Source: Candidatus Limiplasma pullicola
GTDB lineage: Bacteria > Bacillota > Clostridia > Christensenellales > Aristaeellaceae
Assembly (NCBI GenBank): GCA_018710985.1
Contig: DVIV01000052.1
Coordinates: 1-64,000 of the forward strand
Direction of reading: 5' to 3'
Length of the DNA stretch: 64,000 nt
The position numbers were made by a program, and so were the translations under genes. The notes beneath the pieces are model-generated. The model had not been told where the DNA came from, did no database searches, and saw only the letters and a program-made list of their open reading frames with translations. Positions 57,886 through 64,000 of this stretch are shown piece after piece; positions within the stretch are counted from its first letter, which is position 1; every line of letters begins with the position of its first letter.

Positions 57886-59109
57886 TCAGAAGCCGCGCTG
57901 AATGCGTGCAAGCGCCTCCTGCGTCTTTTCCAGCGTGTTGAATGCCGTCAGACGGAAATAGCCCTCGCCGCAGGGGCCGAAGCCCGCGCCGGGGGTGCCG
58001 ACCACGTTGGCCCCCTGCAGCAGGCGGTCAAAGAAGGTCCAGCTGTCCATGCCCGCGGGCGTGCGCATCCACACATAGGGCGCATCCACGCCGCCATAGA
58101 CCTCATATCCCGCCCGGATCAGCCCCTCGCGGATGATGGCGGCGTTGCGCAGGTAGTAGCGGATGGTCTCCATGCACTGGGCCATGCCATCCGGGGTATA
58201 GACGGCGGCGGCGGCGCGCTGCACGGGATAGCTCACGCCGTTGAACTTGCTGCCCATGCGGCGCTTCCACATCTGGTTGAGCTCCACGGGCTGACCGCTC
58301 GCGCCCAGGCCGTGCACGCCGTGGGGAATGACCATCCAGCCGCAGCGCGTGCCGGTGAATCCGGCGGTCTTGGAATAGCTGCAGCATTCGATGGCCACGT
58401 CCTTCGCGCCCTCGATCTCATAGATGCTGCGCGGGGCGTCGGTGGTGACAAAGGCCTTGTACGCCGCGTCGTAGACGATGATGCAGCCGTTTTCCTTGGC
58501 GTAGTCCACATAGACCTTGAGCTGCGCGCGGGTGAGCGTGGTGCCGGTGGGGTTGTTGGGGTAGCACAGATAGATCACGTCCACGGGCCGGTCCGGCAGC
58601 GGCGGCACAAAGCCGTTTTCCGCGTTGCAGGGCAAATACGCCAGCCGGTCCCATCGGTCGCCCGCGTAGGTCCCGGCGCGGCCCGCCATGGCGTTGGAAT
58701 CGACATACACGGGGTAGACGGGGTCGGTCACGGCGACGACCGCGTCGTCGCTGAAGAGCTCCTGCACGTTGCTCACGTCGCACTTGGCCCCGTCGGAGAC
58801 GAACACCTCGTCAAAGGCCACCTCCACGCCCAGCGCGCGGTAGTCGTTTTCAATGATGGCGTTGACCAGAAAGTCATAGCCGTAGTCCGGGCCATAGCCG
58901 TGGAAGGTTTCCGCGCAGCCCATCTCCCGCGCCGCCTTCTCAAACGCCTCCACCACGGCGGGGGCGAGCGGCCGCGTCACATCGCCGATGCCCAGGCGGA
59001 TCACGTCGGCGCCAGGGTTGGCCTGCGTGTATTCCTTCACCCGGCGAGCGATCTCGGCAAACAGATAGCTGCCGGGCAGCTTTTCATAGTTGGGATTGAC
59101 CTTGAGCAT
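57886..59109 (-). CDS. dapL: LL-diaminopimelate aminotransferase
   Basis: A 407-residue PLP enzyme that turns tetrahydrodipicolinate directly into LL-diaminopimelate for lysine and peptidoglycan. Markers: VNPNYEKLPGSYLFAEIARR at the start, VIRLGIGDVTRPLAPAVVEA, YPNNPTGTTLTRAQLKVYVD, the PLP Lys in CSYSKTAGFTGTRCGWMVIP and EGYFRLTAFN. I prefer ATG 59109 (MLKVN) over 59121 because GGAG lies six bases before it. It forms an operon with dapF, 18 bases upstream. This pathway variant is common in clostridia and needs no succinylase or acetylase. Confidence 0.95.
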   Translation of the reverse strand: MLKVNPNYEKLPGSYLFAEIARRVKEYTQANPGADVIRLGIGDVTRPLAPAVVEAFEKAAREMGCAETFHGYGPDYGYDFLVNAIIENDYRALGVEVAFDEVFVSDGAKCDVSNVQELFSDDAVVAVTDPVYPVYVDSNAMAGRAGTYAGDRWDRLAYLPCNAENGFVPPLPDRPVDVIYLCYPNNPTGTTLTRAQLKVYVDYAKENGCIIVYDAAYKAFVTTDAPRSIYEIEGAKDVAIECCSYSKTAGFTGTRCGWMVIPHGVHGLGASGQPVELNQMWKRRMGSKFNGVSYPVQRAAAAVYTPDGMAQCMETIRYYLRNAAIIREGLIRAGYEVYGGVDAPYVWMRTPAGMDSWTFFDRLLQGANVVGTPGAGFGPCGEGYFRLTAFNTLEKTQEALARIQRGF

Positions 59110-59127
59110 GCTTTTCTCCATCCTCTC

Positions 59128-59967
59128 TTACTCTTGAAGCCATACGCCGTCATATACGAAGGTAGCCGGCCCCGTCAGATATACGTGTCCGTCGTCCTCG
59201 CTCCATTCGATTTGGAGCGTGCCGCCGGGCACCGTCACCGTCACGCTGCGGCCGCACAGGCCGTTGAGGCACGCCGCCACCGCTGCCGCGCATGCGCCCG
59301 TGCCGCAGGCCAGCGTCTCGCCCGTGCCGCGCTCCCACACGCGCATGCGCAGGTGTTCGCGGTCCTCCACCTTCACAAACTCCACGTTGATGCGCTCCGG
59401 GAAATCCGCATGATGCTCCAGCACCGGCCCGTCCGTGGTGACCGGGGCGGCATCCGGGTCCTCCACAAAGCACACGGCGTGGGGGTTGCCCATGTTGACC
59501 AGCGTGAAGGCATAGGTGCGTTCCCCCACCTTCACCGGATGCCCGATCACCGGGCATCCCACAGCGGCGGAAGGAATTTTCGCGCCATCCAGCTGGGGCG
59601 CGCCCATATCCACGCGCACGCTTTGCGTGGTACCGTCCGGCGCCAGCGTCAGGCGCAGCAGCTTGATCTCCCCGCCGGATTCCACGGTAAACTCGGTTTT
59701 GTCCGTCAGGCCCCGGTCGTGGCAGTACTTGGCCACGCAGCGGATGCCGTTTCCGCACATGCCGCTTTCGCTGCCGTCATTATTGAACATGCGCATCCGG
59801 AAATCCGCCGTATCGCCGGGCAGAATGAGAATCAGCCCGTCCGACCCGCAGCCGAAATGCTGCCGGCTCATCCTGATGCTCAGGGCCGCCGGGTCATCCA
59901 CCTGCTCCTCAAAGCCGTTGATGTAAAGATAGTCGTTTCCGGCGCCTTCCATCTTGGTAAAACGCAT
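59128..59967 (-). CDS. dapF: Diaminopimelate epimerase
   Basis: A 279-residue cofactor-free racemase converting LL- to meso-diaminopimelate. The two catalytic cysteines stand in SGMCGNGIRCVAKYC and LACGTGACAAAVAACL; the N-terminus MRFTKMEGAGNDYLYINGFE is typical. The ATG at 59967 follows GGCGGTGACGGC; longer options lack support. First gene of the dapF-dapL unit, supplying both lysine and the meso-DAP residue of peptidoglycan. Confidence 0.96.
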   Translation of the reverse strand: MRFTKMEGAGNDYLYINGFEEQVDDPAALSIRMSRQHFGCGSDGLILILPGDTADFRMRMFNNDGSESGMCGNGIRCVAKYCHDRGLTDKTEFTVESGGEIKLLRLTLAPDGTTQSVRVDMGAPQLDGAKIPSAAVGCPVIGHPVKVGERTYAFTLVNMGNPHAVCFVEDPDAAPVTTDGPVLEHHADFPERINVEFVKVEDREHLRMRVWERGTGETLACGTGACAAAVAACLNGLCGRSVTVTVPGGTLQIEWSEDDGHVYLTGPATFVYDGVWLQE

Positions 59968-60025
59968 GCCGTCACCGCCTTTCCCGCCTAGTATACCACA
60001 CCGGCCCCCGTTTGACCACCAGAAA

Positions 60026-60053
60026 GCGCCCGGCGGCAAAAGCCGCCGGACGC
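60026..60053 (-). terminator. Terminator of the sigma/DUF4349/SIMPL operon
   Basis: 12-bp stem GCGTCCGGCGGC / GCCGCCGGGCGC (one mismatch) with a TTTT loop, then TTTCTGG on the minus strand. Confidence 0.75.
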
Positions 60054-60066
60054 AGATTTCATGTCC

Positions 60067-60789
60067 TCAGGGATGCGCCGTATAGCACACCTCGACCGTC
60101 GCGGTGACGGACAGGTGCGGATGCACGGGCGTTTCGGCGCTGACGCTCGCGGCCATGACGGTCGATTCGTCGCTTTGCACCTCGGTGACGCTCACCAGCC
60201 GGTCCAGCTGGAGGCCGGACGCCTCCGCCAGCACCTTTGCCTGCGCCATGGCGTCGGCGGTGGCGGCGTCCAGCGCCTGGAAATAGGCGCTCTTTGTTTC
60301 CGAGCTTTCGTAGGCCAGGCCGTAGCTGTTCTGCGCGCCGGTGCGGATGGCCGCGTCAATCACCTCGCCCACGCGCGCCGGATCGTCCAGCCTGACCGAC
60401 AGGTCGATGGATACGGTATAGCCGGAGGCTGTCTCCTTTTCTCCCAGCTTGGAGTACTGATAGTTGTACACCGTTTCCACGCCATAGTAGGCGGTCTGTG
60501 CGTCATGCTCGGGAATGCCCATCTGCGCCAGCGCGTCGCGGAGGCTCTGCATCACCTGCTCCGCCTTGTCCTGCGCGGTGGTCACGTTGTCGCCGGAGCC
60601 CTGCACGCACAGCGTAAGCACCACGATATCCGCCGGCAGCGGCACGCTCTCCGTGCCCGTAGCGCGGATGGTGGTTTCCAGCGCCTCCGTCAGCTCCGCC
60701 GCGGGTGTGACGACGGGCTCAAGCGTCTCCGCCTGCCCGGCGGACGCGATCAGCAGCATTGCAGCCAGCAGGATGGACAGCCGTTTCAT
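60067..60789 (-). CDS. Exported SIMPL-domain protein
   Basis: A 240-residue secreted protein with a Sec signal peptide (MKRLSILLAAMLLIASAGQA, cleavage GQA|ET) and a SIMPL (DUF541) domain: IVVLTLCVQGSGDNVTTAQD, QAVMQSLRDALAQ-type helix, YNYQYSKLGEKETASGYTVS and DAATADAMAQAKVLAEASGL. SIMPL proteins bind to or shield envelope components and are often tied to stress responses; some form ring-like assemblies. Last gene of the sigma operon, three bases after the DUF4349 gene. Confidence 0.88.
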   Translation of the reverse strand: MKRLSILLAAMLLIASAGQAETLEPVVTPAAELTEALETTIRATGTESVPLPADIVVLTLCVQGSGDNVTTAQDKAEQVMQSLRDALAQMGIPEHDAQTAYYGVETVYNYQYSKLGEKETASGYTVSIDLSVRLDDPARVGEVIDAAIRTGAQNSYGLAYESSETKSAYFQALDAATADAMAQAKVLAEASGLQLDRLVSVTEVQSDESTVMAASVSAETPVHPHLSVTATVEVCYTAHP

Positions 60790-60792
60790 GGG

Positions 60793-61941
60793 TCATTCCT
60801 CCTTGGAATCATCCTTTGGGGGGCGTGAACGCCGGCTGCGCACGATCAGCCATGCGGCCACCGCGATTACGGCCACAGGCACGGCAACCGGCAGAGCCAT
60901 CGTGATGAATACCAGCATGTTGCGCAGGAAGCCGCCCAGCCATCTCAGCGACGCGTTCAGCGCGGCGCCGAGGCGCTCGCCCAGGCCGACGTCCTCCGCC
61001 GTCGCGCTTTGGGCAGGGGTATCCTCCAGCAAGGTCACGCTCACGGCGCTCATGTCCACGCGGCGGTCGATGCTGCGCTGCGAGGTTTCGTAGCGTTCGA
61101 TCTCGTACTGCGTATCGGCGATGGCGCTTTCCAGCTCGATCAGGTCCGAAACCTCCTGCGCCTGCGCCATCAGCTGGTTGAGACGCTCCATCTTGGCGTA
61201 CAGGGTATCCAGTCGGGCCTGATTGTCCGTGTACTGCACGGTCATGTCCGTAACGCTTTCAGAGCGGTCGGTCACCCGTCCCACGCCCTCCACGCCGGAG
61301 AGGAACGCATCCAGGTTTTCCGACGGCACGCGCACGCTCAGGCTGGCGGTACGCGTATCGCCGCTCTCCACGTCGCCGTACTCATAGAGATTTTCCACAT
61401 AGCCGCCCAGGCTTTCCAGCAGGGCCTGCACGCTTTCCAGATCGGCTTCAAAGGCCGTGGTGCGAAGCGTCAGGCTGGCGGTGCGCACCAGCTTCTGACC
61501 GGCAGACGCCTCCGTTCCGGCATCCGCGGCACTTGTTCCGCCGGTGGACGCGCCGCTCTCCTCGGCCACGTACAGGTCATAGACGGCGGTATCGGCAGAC
61601 CGCGCCATCATGGCGTTGGGCGCGCTGGCCGAGGTGAAGGAAGCGGTATTCGCATATCCCGCGTTGGTCGCCGCGTCCTTTTTCGAAGGGGCGGCCTCCA
61701 GGCCCATATCCAGCGTTCCCGCCCACAGGCTGCCCGCCACCAGCACCAGCGCCGCGCACGCCGGCACGATGGCCCGCCACAGGGGCCGTCTTGTACTCTT
61801 TTCGGCCATTCTCATCATGCTCTCCTCCCGTCTGACGGCGGCGCGCCAGCCGGTTTCAAATCCGGCGGGCGGCTCTTCCGACTGATACAGGCGGCAGAGC
61901 GCCTGCTCCAAGGCGCTGTTTGATTCCATGTCCCGGTGCAT
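60793..61941 (-). CDS. DUF4349 membrane protein, probable anti-sigma factor
   Basis: A 382-residue membrane protein. The cytoplasmic N-terminus (1-52) resembles an anti-sigma region (LEQALCRLYQSEEPPAGFET), then a helix at about 54-74, a DUF4349 extracellular domain (about 130-320) with KLVRTASLTLRTTAFEADLE, SLSVRVPSENLDAFLSGVEG and a coiled coil (LDTLYAKMERLNQLMAQAQE), and a C-terminal helix (about 338-362) before a basic tail. ATG 61941 has AAAGGAGG eight bases upstream. Placed 56 bases after the sigma gene, it is the likely partner. DUF4349 as an anti-sigma sensor domain is an inference. Confidence 0.82.
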   Translation of the reverse strand: MHRDMESNSALEQALCRLYQSEEPPAGFETGWRAAVRREESMMRMAEKSTRRPLWRAIVPACAALVLVAGSLWAGTLDMGLEAAPSKKDAATNAGYANTASFTSASAPNAMMARSADTAVYDLYVAEESGASTGGTSAADAGTEASAGQKLVRTASLTLRTTAFEADLESVQALLESLGGYVENLYEYGDVESGDTRTASLSVRVPSENLDAFLSGVEGVGRVTDRSESVTDMTVQYTDNQARLDTLYAKMERLNQLMAQAQEVSDLIELESAIADTQYEIERYETSQRSIDRRVDMSAVSVTLLEDTPAQSATAEDVGLGERLGAALNASLRWLGGFLRNMLVFITMALPVAVPVAVIAVAAWLIVRSRRSRPPKDDSKEE

Positions 61942-61997
61942 GCGCGTGCCTCCTTTCGTTTGGAATAAACGAGCGTGATGTGAAAAGGTTCCCTGTT

Positions 61998-62522
61998 TTA
62001 TTCCGACGCTGCCAGCTTCTTCTCAAGCGCAGCCCGGGCGCGGCTCAGCCGGCTTTTGACCGTGCCCTCCCGAAGGCCCGTGGCCCGCGCGATTTCAGCG
62101 TAGCCCATCTGCTGCCCGTAAAACAGGCCGATGAGCAGCTGCTGCTCCTCAGGCAGCGAGGCCACGGCGCTGCGCATGCGTCCGACATCCGCGTCGTGAA
62201 GGTACACTTCATCAGGCGTGGGCTCCGGATCGGCGGGGTCCGTGCGCTCCGGGTCGTCCAGCGTCAGGCTTTCGCGGCGGACGCGCGCGCTCTTCAAGAT
62301 GTCCAGGCACGTATTGTGCGCGATGCGAAACAGCCACGAGGCCACCGCGTCGCCCCGGAAGGCGTCAAAGGCGCGAAAGGCGCGCAGCATGCTTTCCTGC
62401 GCCGCATCCTCGGCCTCATGGGGATTGCCCAGCATATGCAGGCAGTGGCGGTATACCATGCCGGAATAGGGTGCGCAAAGGCGCTCGAAGGCTTCCGCCG
62501 TCGGGCGATGGGATTGTTTCAT
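61998..62522 (-). CDS. ECF-type RNA polymerase sigma factor
   Basis: A 174-residue SigW/RpoE-like sigma factor. Region 2: GMVYRHCLHMLGNPHEAEDA, AQESMLRAFRAFDAFRGDAV, SWLFRIAHNTCLDILKSARV; region 4: LPEEQQLLIGLFYGQQMGYA, EIARATGLREGTVKSRLSRA. The linker carries the acidic DDPERTDPADPEPTPDE stretch. Start follows AAGGAGATGCGCGC. Operon with the DUF4349 and SIMPL genes suggests an envelope-stress regulon. Confidence 0.92.
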   Translation of the reverse strand: MKQSHRPTAEAFERLCAPYSGMVYRHCLHMLGNPHEAEDAAQESMLRAFRAFDAFRGDAVASWLFRIAHNTCLDILKSARVRRESLTLDDPERTDPADPEPTPDEVYLHDADVGRMRSAVASLPEEQQLLIGLFYGQQMGYAEIARATGLREGTVKSRLSRARAALEKKLAASE

Positions 62523-62593
62523 GCGCGCATCTCCTTTCCGCGCGTGGTGATGGCTTCATTATACGACGGTTTTCACCGCTTCGCAATAGGGAT

Positions 62594-63325
62594 TCAGGGC
62601 CGGTCGCGCCATGTGCCCTCCACGGCAAAGCACACGGTATCCCCGTTGAGGCCGCGCAGCACGCTTGCGTTCTGCGCCGCGCACACCTCCATGGTCAGCT
62701 TCTCCTCCGGGATAACCTCGGCGTTGTAATGCACCAGCAGGTCACCCAGCATTTGCCGGCGGTGCTTTTCCACGGGGAACTGGTTCATGAACCAGTCCAC
62801 ATAGCGGGTGTTGTTCACATGCTGGTTCATGTCCAGATCGGTATAGACGGGCAGGTAATCATGGCGCATCACCGCGCCGTCCAGCGCGCGCAGATTGCCG
62901 GGAAAGGGCAGCGGCGCCGGGATGTCAAATTCGGGCATGGGTTTTCCCAGCCGCGAGGCCGGGGCGATTTTCCGCTCTTCCAGGTCCATCAGCACAAAGA
63001 GCGTGGACGCGCATCCGAGCGTCTTTCCTTCCGCCTCAAAGGTGAAATAGCGCGGAAAGAACATGTGCTTGGTCTTTCCGGGCCAGGTACGCACCGTTAC
63101 GCGCTGCCCCAGGATGGGATAATCCTCCATGTGCAGATGCGCGCGGCTGAGCACCCATGCCACCCCCAGCTCGCGCAGATGTTCAAAGGTCAGGTCCAGC
63201 ACGTGGCAGTGGCCGTCCGCCGCCTCCTGCATGGCGCGAAACACCGCTCCCGGCTGCCAGTGGCCGGTAAAATCCACCGAGCACATATCCAGCGCGGTTT
63301 CATATACAAAGGGTTCGTTGGGCAT
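62594..63325 (-). CDS. Acyl-ACP thioesterase
   Basis: A 243-residue double-hotdog thioesterase of the FatA/acyl-ACP family, releasing fatty acids from ACP. N-terminal hotdog: VDFTGHWQPGAVFRAMQEAA; LSRAHLHMEDYPILGQRVTV; C-terminal hotdog with catalytic YTDLDMNQHVNNTRYVDWFM (Asp-x-Asn-x-His). The ATG at 63325 is preceded by AAGAAGGT. A TATACT -10 is found at 63369-63364. Single-gene unit; a role in short- or medium-chain fatty acid formation is inferred from family. Confidence 0.9.
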   Translation of the reverse strand: MPNEPFVYETALDMCSVDFTGHWQPGAVFRAMQEAADGHCHVLDLTFEHLRELGVAWVLSRAHLHMEDYPILGQRVTVRTWPGKTKHMFFPRYFTFEAEGKTLGCASTLFVLMDLEERKIAPASRLGKPMPEFDIPAPLPFPGNLRALDGAVMRHDYLPVYTDLDMNQHVNNTRYVDWFMNQFPVEKHRRQMLGDLLVHYNAEVIPEEKLTMEVCAAQNASVLRGLNGDTVCFAVEGTWRDRP

Positions 63326-63363
63326 AAAAATACCTTCTTTCTGTAAAACGCTCCCCCCTGCGC

Positions 63364-63369
63364 AGTATA
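63364..63369 (-). promoter_or_regulatory. Probable -10 element of the thioesterase gene
   Basis: TATACT on the minus strand (63369-63364), 39 bases before the start; the same TGATATACT context occurs at 27260. Confidence 0.4.
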
Positions 63370-63429
63370 TCACAGGCGGCGGGCTTTTCCCAGTACAGAT
63401 TTGCGGAGGTGTCCAATCCTTTCCCCACA

Positions 63430-63458
63430 TTGACAAGCCCCTTCGCCGATGGTAAGAT
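63430..63458 (+). promoter_or_regulatory. Promoter of the DUF1858/ferritin-like unit
   Basis: TTGACA (63430-63435), 17-base spacer, TAAGAT (63453-63458) with TGG before the -10. Confidence 0.75.
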
Positions 63459-63512
63459 ATCCACGTCCCCGCAGGGGACCGCAAAGCATTGAAAACAAGG
63501 AGGAAATCCCCG

Positions 63513-63713
63513 ATGACCGTTACCAAGCAAATGTCCATCGGCGAAGTGCTCAGCCTCAACCGCGGCACCGCGCATATTTTCATGGAGTTTGGCATGCACT
63601 GCCTGGGCTGCCCGCACGCCACCGCCGAATCCATCGCCGACGCCTGCGCCGCCCATGGTTCCGACCCCGACGCGCTGGTAAAGAAGCTCAACGAGTATCT
63701 CCAGCAGGCCTGA
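63513..63713 (+). CDS. DUF1858 small redox-type protein
   Basis: A 66-residue protein of the DUF1858 family, which is often tied to hybrid-cluster and other redox proteins. KQMSIGEVLSLNRGTAHIFM is the helical start; FGMHCLGCPHATAESIADAC carries a CxxC pair, likely redox- or metal-active. The ATG at 63513 follows AAGGAGG. A ferritin-like gene follows 39 bases on, suggesting oxidative-stress protection of an anaerobe. Confidence 0.88.
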   Translation: MTVTKQMSIGEVLSLNRGTAHIFMEFGMHCLGCPHATAESIADACAAHGSDPDALVKKLNEYLQQA

Positions 63714-63752
63714 CCCCCCATCCCGCCACGCCGTCCGGAAGGAGTGAACGAA

Positions 63753-64000
63753 GTGCAGGTCGCCACCGCGCAGGAGGCCCTTTTCATGGCATGTGAAATG
63801 GAATCCTCCGCCATACAGCTGTATACCCGCGCCCTCTCGCTGATGGAGCAGCTGGGCCGTCAAAGCGAACCGCTCTACGATCATCTGACGCTGATGCGCG
63901 CCGATGAGCAGGAGCATCTGTCCCAGTTCCGCGCCCTGGGCGGCAGTGACGGCCTGTCTGATGACCGGCGCATTGCGCTGGCCGCCGCCGCGGACAACAT
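63753..64000 (+). CDS. Ferritin-like (rubrerythrin-type) protein, cut by the window end
   Basis: The first 82 codons of a ferritin-superfamily protein starting at GTG 63753, nine bases after AAGGAG. Helix A has ALFMACEMESSAIQLYTRAL (Glu ligand) and helix B has LTLMRADEQEHLSQFRAL (E-x-x-H ligand pair). The pattern fits rubrerythrin or a ferritin-like di-iron protein. The 3' end lies outside. Probably co-transcribed with the DUF1858 gene. Confidence 0.78.
   Translation, partial: MQVATAQEALFMACEMESSAIQLYTRALSLMEQLGRQSEPLYDHLTLMRADEQEHLSQFRALGGSDGLSDDRRIALAAAADN

Noticed and set aside
57709-59991. A 760-codon plus-strand frame across dapL and dapF
   Set aside because: Shadow of two certain minus-strand genes; no recognisable protein.

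Overview
The window looks like chromosome of a GC-rich, anaerobic, spore-forming Firmicute of a clostridial (Christensenellales or Oscillospiraceae-like) gut lineage. The evidence is the spoIIGA-sigE pair, a YlmC/YmxH-type sporulation protein, NrdR, LL-diaminopimelate aminotransferase, an NADP-type glutamate dehydrogenase, ECF-type vitamin uptake, YesM/AraC-type two-component systems and strong sigma-A promoters in front of many genes. This placement is an inference; no rRNA gene is present.

Region 1 (1-5.0 kb) is accessory DNA. The end of an integrative element lies on the minus strand: a replication-type winged-helix gene, an excisionase and a tyrosine integrase that runs off the left edge. 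Next to it are a lower-GC ECF sigma/anti-sigma operon, an IS30-family transposase remnant and the 3' stump of a sensor histidine kinase that abuts the IS remnant.

Region 2 (5.2-17.8 kb) holds a LysR regulator and a secreted FMN/FAD reductase with two flavinylation motifs. A phosphohexomutase follows, then a transport and signalling operon: binding protein, ATPase, double permease, YesM-type kinase, AraC-type response regulator and deoxyribose-phosphate aldolase. The set is compatible with uptake and use of phosphorylated sugars (inference).

Region 3 (17.9-33.3 kb) is mostly housekeeping: NrdR, MBL-fold hydrolase, cysteine synthase, HD hydrolase, a MacAB-like efflux operon, citrate synthase, a TIGR04076-type protein, glutamate dehydrogenase, RecF, a COG2509 flavoprotein, an ECF S component and a HAD phosphatase.

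Region 4 (33.4-38.2 kb) is a cell-wall and sporulation block: murA, a J-domain/TPR protein that appears to start at CTG, spoIIGA, sigE and murG. The spoIIG promoter carries a Spo0A-box-like site with the unusual wide spacing known from Bacillus.

Region 5 (38.2-50.3 kb) has two paralogous sugar ABC transporter operons placed back to back, each without an ATPase, then a YeiH-type exporter with its divergent LysR regulator, and three tandem M42 aminopeptidases.

Region 6 (50.3-64 kb) has YlmC, WalJ-like, an unknown 90-aa protein and RlmH; a GntR(YtrA)/ABC operon behind a perfect 14-bp inverted repeat; a second secreted FMN/FAD reductase; an alpha/beta hydrolase; a frameshifted methyltransferase; dapL and dapF; a sigma/DUF4349/SIMPL operon; an acyl-ACP thioesterase; a DUF1858 protein; and a ferritin-like gene cut by the right edge.

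A recurring theme is that all seven recognisable exported proteins have signal peptides whose predicted cleavage site reads Ala|Glu and lacks a canonical lipobox, including three ABC binding proteins that would normally be lipoproteins in a monoderm.
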